NCBI GenBank assembly: GCA_015698045.1
Contig: BLAL01000043.1
Location: forward strand, 1,240,001 to 1,304,000
DNA from: Rhizophagus clarus
Lineage: Eukaryota; Glomeromycota; Glomeromycetes; Glomerales; Glomeraceae
DNA: 64,000 nt
Direction: 5' to 3'
Part shown: positions 20,055-30,935 of the stretch, one piece after another
Position numbering within the stretch: position 1 is the stretch's first letter
Layout: each line of letters opens with the position of its first letter
Program-made: the position numbers and the translations under genes
The notes under the pieces: generated by a model
What the model saw: only the letters and a program-made list of their open reading frames with translations
Database searches by the model: none
What the model was told of the DNA's origin: nothing

Positions 20055-20834
20055 ATGTCTAAAACATCATTTAACTCGCTTTGCAACAAGTTTGAATGTG
20101 AATTATGTGGAAAAATCTATAAAAGACATTCTGGTTTAGCTAATCATAAAATAACAATTAAAGATGCTAATATTATGAGGCCAACCGTGTATGATCTACC
20201 TGAAAGAGCAATTGAAGAAACACGACAAATTTTGATTTATCATATAAAGGAGAGACTGAAACAAAGTTCAAAACATGCTGGGAATGTGCGGGTTATGTTT
20301 AGTTGTACAGAAAGTCAATTTTTTGGTGTTTTTAAAGGATATATACATGATTATTTTCCAAAAACAGGAAATTATAAGTGTATCTTTAAAGGTATCAATT
20401 CTTATTCTACATTATCAAAGGTATTGGGAGACGATAATTGGGGTGTTAAATATTTTTTGCAACACCAAAAAACATTTGTTTTATCATATCAACAACCATC
20501 AAATCCAAATGATCCGGATCCTCTCTTAGAGTCAAATTTATGTCAAAAACCTGATCCTCTTCAAGTTCAAGATCCTGATCCTCTTCAAGAACCCAATCCT
20601 CTTCAAGATCAAGATTCTGATCCTCTTCAAGAACCCGATCCCCTTCAAGATCAAAATCAAGTAAATATATACAAAGCTAAAAAACGAAGAATTTGTAAAC
20701 CTAAACCTGTACAAATCATTATTGGCTGGAAAAGAAAGGAAAAATCAGATGTACGTAATATTGTATATTCATCAGGATTTATTTTTATAAATTTTATAAT
20801 TTCTCGTATGAAAAATATAGAAAATTTTTATTAA
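20055..20834 (+). CDS. C2H2 zinc-finger protein with DPLQ repeats, transposon accessory gene
   Basis: An intact 259-aa frame. The N-terminus has CELCGKIYKRHSGLANHK, the first part of a C2H2 finger; the second His is displaced or lost. Residues about 60-155 hold helical and Trp-containing sequence of unknown fold. Residues about 155-205 are a tandem low-complexity stretch of DPDPLQEPNPLQDQ-type units. A basic cluster (KAKKRRICKPK) could be a nuclear signal. It lies tail-to-tail with the transposase, 130 bp away, inside the same TIRs. A role in binding the element ends is an inference; it could also be a captured host gene. Confidence 0.5.
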   Translation: MSKTSFNSLCNKFECELCGKIYKRHSGLANHKITIKDANIMRPTVYDLPERAIEETRQILIYHIKERLKQSSKHAGNVRVMFSCTESQFFGVFKGYIHDYFPKTGNYKCIFKGINSYSTLSKVLGDDNWGVKYFLQHQKTFVLSYQQPSNPNDPDPLLESNLCQKPDPLQVQDPDPLQEPNPLQDQDSDPLQEPDPLQDQNQVNIYKAKKRRICKPKPVQIIIGWKRKEKSDVRNIVYSSGFIFINFIISRMKNIENFY

Positions 20835-20963
20835 AAAAGTAGAAGGGTTGAAAATGTAATTAAAGTGCGAAAACAAAACCAAATTTTATTATGAAAAATT
20901 TGTAAAATAATACATGTACATGGAAAAAAAATGAAAAAATATATAATTATTCAATCATAAATA

Positions 20964-23219
20964 CTACTTGCTACGTAAACATTTTGGTAATCGAATTAAA
21001 TCAATCTCATTATGATTATTAAAATATAAAACTCTATTTTCGTATTCAAGAATATTTACAATTGCAGATTTTCTTCCTTTTCCAATGCCACCATCTTTTG
21101 TTGTTTTTTTAAAAAAATGAGAAACTTGTTGGTGATTTTTTTTTTCAACTGCTGAGCAAGAAAATGCTGCTAAACCAAAATTGTGATGAATACGCATCAT
21201 TTCTGGAACATGATACACTAATACATGCATGTAAGGTGTAATATCACCCGCTTGATAAAAATGATTAGAATCTAAAAATTAGCATAACTATGCACATGCA
21301 TCATCGGAGAATTGTTTTGCATCAGTTTTTTGATCTTTCATTGCTTTATGAAGTAAATAAAAATTATTCCACAAATTTTGGATTTGAGTTGCTCGTGAAT
21401 TTGGAAAAGTTTAGTTAAATCAAAATGCTGAAGTACAATTAACTTATCTTGCCCCATTAAAGATGTATATTGCCAACTTGTTGATCCTACTTCAAGCCAA
21501 AAATGAAATTTAACGTCAATTCGTTTCATTTCTTCAATTATTACATTTCTTGCTCTATCTCCCCAAGTATTTCTGGATTTGAGTTCATCAATCACAAGCC
21601 GCCAAAGAACATCTGTTATACGTAACATGATGTGCAATTCGTCTGGAATCCAGTTTTGTAAAGGAATCATATCAAAAATTGCTGGTTGAATATGACCTTT
21701 ATAAAATGTGTAATTTTCACGAACTTGATCCATAGTTTTATTAATTGTCCATTCATATGAAAAGTCTCCTTGTTGTTCCTTAGACACTTCACACCATGGA
21801 CAGAAATATTTACTATTTGCTGCATTTAATCCTAAACACATTGCGAGAAATTTCCAATCTGATGAAAAATAAAGTTCAATCTTCCACTCTCTATTCTGAT
21901 TATCTCTAAATCCTTCTTCTTTTAATTTTCTTAATTCCATAATTAATGGTTCTAAAACAACATTTAAAGTCTCATATTTTTCAACGCCAGGGTATAAAAT
22001 TATGGTATAATAATTCTCAGGTCGATATATATTATCAAAATCGTTAAGGATTGAACAGGTAACCATAACTTGCTTAACCTTCCGTCCAACGTTCCTCCCA
22101 TCACCAGAAATTCGCAAATGTATTGTAGGATTTGTTATATCTAATACATTTCTATTAAGAAGACCTGGTATTAGATATTTTAATATATTAATAATGTTTC
22201 TTTGCCCACCTTTTCCAATTGATTGTTGCAAGTTGTTAATAATTTCAGAATCATTAATGTGTATTTCTGAATTTACAGAATTATCAGATGGTGATGGTGT
22301 TATATTTATAAGAGAAATTGGTATAATTTCATTTATTTCATATGTAATCTCTTTCTTTTCTGAGAAACTTTCCATTCACGTGGTAAATCTTGACTGATCG
22401 AAGATAAAATTTGATATCCTTCGCGTGTTACTTGTCCTTTATCACATGCTTGTACGGCAGCTCTTGCTTTATGCTTTATTTCAACATTTTCCTCATTAAA
22501 ACTAAAGTTAAAAAAATTATCTTTGATACTAAACTCAATTGTTTTTAAATTAGGATTATCGTCTAAATGATAACTTTTAGTCATTTCTTGATCAAATATT
22601 GCAGATACAGATTTGGCAATTTTTTTAGCTTGGTTATTTTGTCCGGTTGAAGTTAAATTGTCAAATGATTTTAAAACTGTTGCTCGTCGATGAGTATCTC
22701 TTGTCTGTTGAAGTATTTCTAAATGAAGACCAAAAAAATGTGGTCCTGAATAACGTGTCTTAGTTTCGGGATTTAAAGCCTATTCAGTATAAAAATTATA
22801 TTTTGTGTTAATAAAATAATTACCCTATCATTTATTAATAAATAATTACACACTTTAGCATATAAGCATGCTACATCCGAGCTTGATTTTTCTGACTTTA
22901 CATGATACTGAAACCTATCTCCATAATATATCCAATAAACTGGATTTTTTTCCACATATTTAATTATACATCTAACTACTTGTCTTGTTTTAGGTTTTCT
23001 CAAACTGGTTTCAGCTTTGTAATTATCAGGAATTCAAAATCCTTTTTGACCCTTTGTATATTTGAGATAAGCAGCGGGCGAATATGTTCCTTCTTTAATA
23101 ATATTATAGGTGTAACTTCGTTCAGAATCAGAATATTAAATAATAGATTCTTTAGGATAATTATGAATTTCAACAGGTTTTTTTTTCTTAACTGGTAAAG
23201 GAATGTCATTAGTTTCCAT
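20964..23219 (-). pseudogene. KDZ/TNP2-like DDE transposase, broken
   Basis: ATG at 23219 (METNDIPLP). An intron of about 80 bp lies near 22781-22860. The central part contains LRISGDGRNVGRK, LEPLIMELRKLKEEGF, LYFSSDWKFLAMCLG followed by KYFCPWC, and WIPDELHIMLRITDVLW. These match in order the DG, second-Asp, Cys-rich and D-x-H regions of CACTA/KDZ-class transposases. The C-terminal HVPEMMRIHHNFGLAAFS...AVEKKNH supplies the final Glu region. Lesions: stops near 23128 (TAA), 23049 (TGA), 21289 and 21281, and frameshifts near 22370 and 21405. The four stops listed fit C-to-T changes. It moved this transposon and perhaps the CCCTA MITEs, though its ends differ from theirs. Confidence 0.65.
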
Positions 23220-23453
23220 CTTTTTAATAAAATGAAATTTTTTTTTTATAAAAAAAAATCCTACAGCGCGTATATTATTAAAAAATAGATCCGGCTTTAA
23301 ATTTTTTAGATATCATGTGACCATTGTACAAAAAGATTACCAATCAAATTAATTATCTATTTATAGTAAAATGTATTGTTTTTTTTTTATCCTACACCCC
23401 CAAAAATATTGGGGGACTTTTCCAATCCGCCGATATGGTTTTGAGTGAAACTG

Positions 23454-24765
23454 CCCTATGAAAAAAGATCATCCAATATTTGTGCAATATTTGTTCAATT
23501 CTGTGTGAAAATCATTCAATTATTGCAGTTTTTTGGATAAAAATAACCATGCAGTTATTTATAGTATGTTAAAAGTGTGCAATTTTTGTACAATTGAAAA
23601 TAAACTTAAATTTAAAATATAGAAAATGTTCAATTTTTGTGCAATAAAAATTTTAGAGTATAAAATTTGTATTTAAGATACAGAAAGCATTCAATTTTTG
23701 AGTAATCCTACCATACAATATTTAAACACTTTTTGGGGCAAATAGACCACTTTTAACTATCATTACGAATATATTTTCCTAAGTGATTTATGCAGTAAGT
23801 TTACACAAAATTCAACTGCATATTTGTTTATAAATGGGTATCTTCTGGACCTATTGGTACAATTTTTGTAGTGCTTCGTAACTAAAAAAAATCCAAACTT
23901 TTTTAAGTTACAGAATTAGTTCCGGCCAGAATTATAATTTGGCCAGATTTATGCATCTTAAAATTGTATATTAATCACATGATCTGATCGTCAAAATAAA
24001 TATAACGCGAAATGTTTGTTGTTTTTTAAAAAAACCTTTTTTTTAACTTCAAAATTTCAGGTAAGAAAAACTTGTTTTCTATTATCTTTTTATTTATTTT
24101 CCTAACTTTTTTACATTTTAACGTTATTAACTTGCTTATTTACTAACTTCATACTTTTTTTACTACTAACACTAATAATTTATTATTACTTTCAAACTTG
24201 CTAATCATATTTTTTATATATTATTAATACTAATAATTTATTTTTCAACACTACTAATTTGCTTTCTTTACTAACTTCATACTTTTTATTTTAATACTTA
24301 TAATTTTCTTACACTAATAATTTACTCTTCTTTGATACTTTACTGTTACTAACATACTTTATTTTATTTTCTTATATTTTCTACATTTATGATTTATATC
24401 AAAATATAGTATTTTATTTATGAATATTTTGTATATTTTTATATTTTAAATTAATAAAAATTCATAATTTTACTTTATAAATTTGCCTGTCATTACTGTA
24501 AAATTTTAGTATTTGACCTATTATAATACCTAAAATTTGGCCTAAAATTTGGCTCAAAAATTGGACAATAATCATATAAATTCAGGACAAAAATAGGATA
24601 ATTATTGTACGAATTACCATGCAATTATTGTGTGATTTATTGCAATTTTTAGCACAATTATTGCACAATTATTGTACGGTCAAATATATAGAAATTGTAG
24701 TGAAATTGTAGTAAATTTAATTGAATGTTAATTCAACAAAAATCACACACAGTTTTTTCATAGGG
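23454..24765 (-). mobile_element. MITE with CCCTATGAAAAA ends, copy 2 (inverted relative to copy 1)
   Basis: 1312 bp, reverse complement of 2482-3799 with scattered differences, flanked by CTG (23451-23453, 24766-24768). It sits only 16 bp beyond the end of the KDZ-like transposon, inside the same CRN exon. Deleting it with one CTG restores the CRN reading frame (SETG followed by ENNVCLELKYVSLVGLM). Confidence 0.9.
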
Positions 24766-25194
24766 CTGGGGAGAACAATGTTTGTTTAGAGTTAAATACG
24801 TATCTTTAGTTGGTCTGATGGGTAATCAGAAGAATGTTGGTGCAAATGAGTTAGAAAAGCTAGACCAGACTCTCAAGAAGGAGAATGAAAAGTCTTTGCT
24901 AAGTAGATCATATACATACTGGTCTAAAGAAACCAGAAAAGAAACCAGACGACCATAGGTGAGGTACTGAACGGTGGAGTTAATCAATTGAGAACATACT
25001 TAAATATAATTTCAAAGGGAAAGCTGAAAAACTATTATGGTTCAGGATTGTTTGATGACCGGGTTAAAATAACTGTATCAGACCCGCCTAATAAGATACA
25101 AGGTTTTGTTATATTGGTGATCAGTTTTCGTAATATCTTGTGGAGACCCATCAAAAACGTACTGACTAAGTATAAATATAGTAAGATCTTATAA

Positions 25195-27058
25195 TGTAAA
25201 ATAGTTAAAAGGTCAACAAATCGATCGAATTTTCACCCCAGACAATTAACTAATTTAGTATAACGAACATTTAATGATTTAATTTTATTACGTAAGCTAT
25301 ATATTCTATAAGTGTGTAATAATAGTTAGAATTTACTGTATATATTGAATTTAAGATTTGTACGATAATAATTTTAGGCAATTTATAAAGTATATACAAT
25401 TTTTTTTTTTATAAACAACATAATTTTTTTTTAGTTATTGTATTCAAACCTGAAAATCTTTTATATTACAAATAAATATACTTGGTTATTTACTAGTTTT
25501 ATATAATATAAATATATTTTTAATTTTTTGTGTCATTGTATCAATCAGTTTTATTACCAAAAATCATCCTTTCATCTTATTCGCTTTCATCTGTTTTAAA
25601 GGGAAATGACAGACCAATCAAAATAAACGTGATTTCAAAAGAACCTTATAGAATCTTTTATTTAAGCATGAGATCCCATTAATTTTACATTTAAGTTTTT
25701 CTTAATTAAGCGTTATACAGATCATTTATCTAACTAAATTGCCATAAATAATGATCAACTTCATTTTACAAATGTTCTATAGGATTTAGGTCCAATAATT
25801 ATTAGACTGGCCAATCTAAAATTCCAACATTATTAGTAATTATTTATATGTTTTATTTGCTATATATATATATATATATATATATTTAGAAAATAATATA
25901 CAACTTTATATCATAATCAAATCTTCACCAAACTTTACAGTTGACTTAATATATTGTAGTATTAAAGGTAAATTTGGATCTCTTTAGCGCCATTCCCTTC
26001 TATTTGAACCAGAAAATTATAAATTTACATTTATTAAACTATACTACTATCTTTTATTAAACCTTTATAGTCTAATTATAGTACTTTTAATTAAATTTTG
26101 TTAAATAAAATAATAAAAAAATAAAATTTGTTTATTATTTTTTTTTAATGCTGCAGCACATTTGTAAGTTTATTGTCACTATTTTCAAAATGGTTGATAC
26201 GATTACGATATCAATTATTTGATCAAAAAAAATCTCGATTTTTACCAAATATTTCAAATCCAATAAATATATCGATTCTTTCTTTAGTGATTATTCAAAA
26301 TTTTCCAGAAATATTTATATTAATAGATTCGCTTACTGAATTTTTTTAATGACTCGTACTTTCGGTGAAAACATAACCAATATCCATAATACAATAACAT
26401 TATAACAAATCATATTTAAAATTTTTATATTTATTAAAAATTAGATTCGCGTTCATACTAAGTGTTGATTTCTAAATTTATCAATATAATAATTAGTGTT
26501 AGTAATCAACTCTAATCAAGTTGCCCAATTAAATTCAATTATCATGACAATACAACCAACCAAATTAACCTAATCAAATAACAAAAACAGGATAGGTTAG
26601 ATGCAGATAAATCACATATTGCACAATATTGAGTCACAGAATTATTTTATTTAGTACACAATCGTTATATTTTAAGATTAATAATTTTATGATGCCAAAT
26701 TAAAAAAATTATTTTAACTAAGGTAAATTTTCATTTTAAACTCAAACTAGTTAATTTTGACATTAATTATAATAAATTTGATTATCGTTTAATTAAATTA
26801 TTTAAAAATGCAAAAGAGATGAATGAAGATGATTTTAATTATTTATTCAATTGCTATAATATTCATATTAAGGAAAATAGGTTTCTGTAATGGTAGTTAG
26901 CCGAAAATATGATGATTTTATAAATATTTATTTTATCAATTTATTTATTAGCTTTAAATTAATATTTTAAAATTTATTGGATATGCTTACTAATAATAAA
27001 ATATAAATAATTCTATAGTAATTTTTACTTTAATTTAAGTTATAATATATATATATAT
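25195..27058. other. AT-rich intergenic DNA
   Basis: No supported gene. It contains a (TA)n run at about 25861-25885, homopolymer A/T tracts and another short (TA)n just before 27058. Confidence 0.6.
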
Positions 27059-27892
27059 GTAGGATTAGACTAGACTGGTCCGGTCCAGTCCCAAAAGGCC
27101 GGTCAGCCAGGACTGAACCGGACCAGAACTGGACTGATTTAAAACATTCTAAAACTTCTGATGGATTTGGTACGGGTATTTTAGAGCTCAAGTCAGATCA
27201 AATTGGGTGACTAGTATGACCAAAACGATTCATAAATGTTATTTTAGCATCTTTTTATAAAATAATGTGAAAACCAGCTGAATAGCATTTATTTAATATA
27301 TAATTAATATGAAAAATGAGTTAAAATGGCATTTTTTTATAAAATAGTATGAAAAAATGCTGTTTCCTTTTTTATAAGGTAAAATGAAAAAAATGATTAA
27401 AAAGCATTTTTTGCAAATAAATTTGAAATAAATATCCTCCCAGAAGCCTTTTTTATAAAATAAATATTTCTGCGTCTTTTATAAAGTAAAATGAAAAAAA
27501 ATTAAATGCCGTTTCAGCGATTTTTGTAAAATAAATGGAAAACCCGCCATTATTTTTGCATTTTTTATTTATAAATAATAAGACAAACAATTCCAAACCA
27601 GTATTTTTTCATAAATAATCTGTAAAAAAAATGCCATTTTGGCATTTTTTTTATAAAATAGATTAAAAAAAATGTCGTTCATGCACTTTTGCATAAAGTA
27701 ATATAACAAAAGAGCCGAATAGTCATTATTTTCATAAAAAAAATTGAAACCCCATTACTCTAGCAATTATTTTATTGGATCTAAAAAATTATATGGATCG
27801 ATCCCTGGTCCGGACCAGTCCTCAGATCTTGGACCGAAGACCGTGAGGACCGGTCCCAAGGCCGATACAGGACCGGTCTTTGCTAGGACCTA
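27059..27892. mobile_element. Candidate MITE with GGTCC-rich ends in a TA microsatellite
   Basis: About 830 bp flanked on both sides by (TA)n. The ends are loosely inverted (TAGGATTAGACTAGAC at left against TAGGTCCTAGCAAAGAC at right), each followed by several GGTCC/GGACC words. The middle holds a degenerate array of about 60 bp built on a GCATTTTTTTATAAAATA-like unit. No coding sequence. The class is unknown. Confidence 0.5.
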
Positions 27893-27951
27893 TATATATA
27901 TATATTTATTTATTTATAAATGTTCATTATTTTAATTATACTATTATACAA

Positions 27952-28173
27952 TTAATATCTCATATTTGCTTTAAAACCGCTCTGAATATGAATAATCGTT
28001 TCAAAAGCTTCTAAGGCAGGATATTCATCAGCATATGCCATCAACTCTAGTACTGTAGATAGACAAAGTTGTGTTGATAAAGAATTTTCATGAATAAAAA
28101 GATAGGATACTATATTATATAAGCATTTTCCATCAGCAGTTATATTAGCACATATATAATAATAAACATGCAC
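27952..28173 (-). pseudogene. OTU-type cysteine protease fragment
   Basis: A 73-codon minus-strand frame reads NITADGKCLYNIVSYL, very close to the catalytic DGNCL(Y/F) motif of OTU deubiquitinases with Asn changed to Lys. It is followed by a helix (LSTVLELMAYADEYPALEAF) as in OTU folds. The catalytic His region is not found downstream, so this is a fragment. It may derive from a transposon-borne or host OTU protein. Confidence 0.45.
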
Positions 28174-30800
28174 TATCTAACGCCATATCCTCAGACTTAT
28201 AAACATTTACACGTGAAAGATCATAAGATAACATTAGATTCTTTTGGTGCTTTTATCCATAAGATACAATCTTACTTAAACTTGGTGATTTGGCAAGGAA
28301 TTTTCTAGTTTCAGTTAAAAATTGTTTGATAAGAATTGAATCCGCAATTAAGTAAAGAATTTCAGTAAATTTGACAAGTTTGATAACAAAAAAAAAAAAG
28401 GCTTACTAAAAAAATTGTCTGATTATATTTAATCTATTTTTATGGAATATTTTTTTGCGTCTTAATTAAGCATGCAAATTTTTTTAAAAGGAAACCAATG
28501 AATTAAAAACGTTTATAAACTAAAACAATATTATTTAGTAATTGATAAATCTGTATTACATAAATTAATTTTATCAAGAACAAGTGCCTTATTCATATAA
28601 TTATTATATTATACTAGCAACTTCAATGTTAATTACGTTGTAACATGGATAATCAAGGTTTTTCTTAACATTTGATATTAAAATAATAATGTTGTTAGCC
28701 GAAAATTTACTGCGCCTTCGGCTGAATTTTTTAAAAATAACAAAAATTTCATAATTACTTTTATTTAATAAGGTTAGAAGAATCTAAATTATATCATTGC
28801 AAATAAAATAACAATTGTTTTATACAATCAGCTACATTGTGTTATTGAATAAGATTTATATTAACTTGGGCTTAATCATAAATATAGTTGAGATATCTTC
28901 ATGATATTAAAATCTCTTACAGTATGATTAAAATTTACAAAGTTCACGTCCTTATTGCATGATCACAATATAGTGTATTGTATGGAATTTATATCGGTTC
29001 GTACTAAATATGTTTATTAAAGAGTTAAAAATAACATTTGTTATTAGGTAATTATGTACTTTAAAATCCAAATTCAAATTATAGTATGCTATATTGTATC
29101 ATTCGTATTATATAATTAAATAAATAATAAAGTAAAATATTTGTCTGTTATAAATAGTTAAATTTTAGACGTAAAAGGTTTTTATTAATTAATTAAATTT
29201 AGTTTTATTAAGAGAAGATTTTACTAAAAAAGAAACTGTAAAGTATAATTTTTTTAAACTTATTTTAACGTAATGAATTTCAATAAACAACTGAAGTAAA
29301 TTATCTTTTTTTTTTTTTTTTTTTTGAGAAAATGAAAATCTTCGAAATAATGTGATTATCTTTTCATTTATTCTAATAATTCAGTAAATATGATTAATTT
29401 TAATTCTTTGAAAATCAAAAAATAACATCTCACCTAAAATGATTATTTAGTGGCTTAACATACAATAAAAGTGGCACAGATAAGATTTGTTCTAACGATC
29501 TATTGTCCATTCATTTCTTTTCCTATAAATATATATATACGAAGAAAAATTATTCTTCCCTTTAATTGGACTGATTTAATAAATTAAAATTAACCTCTTA
29601 CATTTTTAGTTGTGAAAATAATAATAATTGTGATTTGTAAACTTTATATTGAAGGTTTTTTTTCGAAAATTACTTTTATAAACGATATTATATAATAGGC
29701 TTTTATTGCACGAACGGATAATAAATTTAGTTTTACTTTTCACATTGAAAGTTTAATGCTTTTATTGTTTTAGAAGCAAGTTACGTGTTGCGCATTTTTG
29801 TAATAATCTAATATCATGATACGATAGATGGAAATAGAATGATGATATTGCCGTTATTGTTATTTAAAGCTATAACTTAAAACTCGGTAGAGGACACAAT
29901 GAATTAAAAACAATACCGCTGCACTCAAATCAATGCTCCGAATCTAATAATATAACTTTTGCTTTATTCTGAGTTATCCGAATGTAACTAAAAATGAATT
30001 TGTCCCGTACATTATATATGAAATCAGCGAAATTACGTTAGTATTGAAATTAGTAACGGATTCAACCGGATGATCCCAGATCATTTTTTATCCGGACAAA
30101 TATTCGGTTAACAAATAATCGGGTTGACCCGGAATCAAAAAAAAAAAAAATTCTTTGTGATTCTTGATTGGGGCTGGTATTCCTAAAATTAGAATTGATT
30201 TTAGAATCAAATATTCGTTTCTTAAATCGATATTACAAAAACATAAATTGTGGCACAGCAATTTACTATTTAACGTTCAGCCAAAAAAAATTTAAGTTGA
30301 AACTTTATAGCTAGACTTAGGCAAATCGTAATGTCGACTTAAATAAAGCTTCGTTATATATGTAAATAATCTTATCCTGATTTCAGGTTTCTATCCAGAT
30401 AGAAACCGGATATTTTTTTTCTTAATTTATCAGGGTGAAAATTTTTATCAGGATCGAAAATTAAATTGCGACGGTTGAAATAGATTATGCGGTAAAACAC
30501 AAATCGATTACAGCTGATTTCATAATGTATGGGACACATGGCAAATTCATGCCGAGAACTTGTCTGGTTGCCGGTTGTCGCCAAATAGAAAAATAAAAAT
30601 AAACACGTGGATATAAAACATAACTATAGTAACTATATGTATATTATCCGATAAGCCGAAGTCTCGGCAGTCGGCATCAAATTTTGTCATGTGTTCCGTA
30701 CATTATGAAATCAGCTGTAACTTTAAGCGGCAGTTCCGAAGTTTGTCGCACAATATTTTTTTTATGCAACATTTGGTAACAATTGCATAATTTAAGGCAG
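28174..30800. other. AT-rich intergenic DNA
   Basis: No supported gene. It includes a poly-T run near 29310 and short CCGGATNNNATCCGG-like words near 30065-30140. Confidence 0.55.
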
Positions 30801-30802
30801 CC

Positions 30803-30935
30803 GATCATGCAATAATAATGACTCGTACTACACACACGGAGTTGTCGCTCCGAAATTCACATTATAATTTAATCATATTTGACGTAACTTTTAATCGAAA
30901 ACCCCTTTTTTTCTCTTTTTCCTTTCGCTTAAAAT
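30803..30935 (+). promoter_or_regulatory. Upstream block of F-box gene 1
   Basis: It contains GCCGATCATGCAATAATAAT, GTCGCTCCGAAATTCAC, a TATAAT-like box (30863) and TTTGACGTAACTTTTA. The TGACGTAA (30880-30887) stands 56 bp before the ATG. The same order of motifs recurs before F-box genes 4 and 5 and, weakened, before gene 2. Confidence 0.6.

Larger units (their letters stand above)
19713..23437. mobile_element. KDZ/CACTA-like DNA transposon inside the CRN C-terminal exon
   Basis: The ends are a perfect 20-bp inverted repeat (CATATCGGCGGATTGGAAAA at 19713-19732, its complement at 23418-23437). The CRN frame stops at 19712 and resumes at 23438, with only one extra G at the joint, so no clean target duplication is left. 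It carries two convergent genes: a zinc-finger protein (plus) and a transposase (minus). A palindrome CCCCCAAAAATATTGGGGG lies near the right end. Confidence 0.8.
53..25194 (+). pseudogene. Crinkler (CRN) family gene, tandemly duplicated at 5' end and split by three transposons
   Basis: The ATG at 53 opens exon 1 (53-86), followed by a GT-AG intron (87-180) and exon 2 (181-362); phases match. After duplicated units and the large transposon come exon 3 (18791-18858) and exon 4 (18928-19324). Exon 4 carries the CRN N-terminal ubiquitin-like module: TITLMYLITENAITNAF, then FDNFSADKLKLWKVEIP with the LWKV signature. An intron follows (19325-19394), then a C-terminal domain with HVPEL and MDGAKPKGSGRFGFSD. 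This breaks at 19712, resumes at 23438-23453 and again at 24769, ending at 25194. CRNs are secreted or host-directed proteins known in oomycetes and abundant in Rhizophagus. Lesions seen: TGA near 18803, one base lost in exon 3, TAG at 19415, and a frameshift near 24948. Removing insertions and duplications leaves about 1.9 kb, a normal CRN size. The role is inferred from family only. Confidence 0.8.

Noticed and set aside
19705-23445. 8-bp or other clear target duplication around the KDZ-like transposon
   Set aside because: The flanks GTCTTTG and GTTTTGAG do not match; the CRN frame needs only one extra G, so no duplication is claimed.
24988-25194. Independent small gene
   Set aside because: It is the frameshifted tail of the CRN gene that resumes after the MITE.
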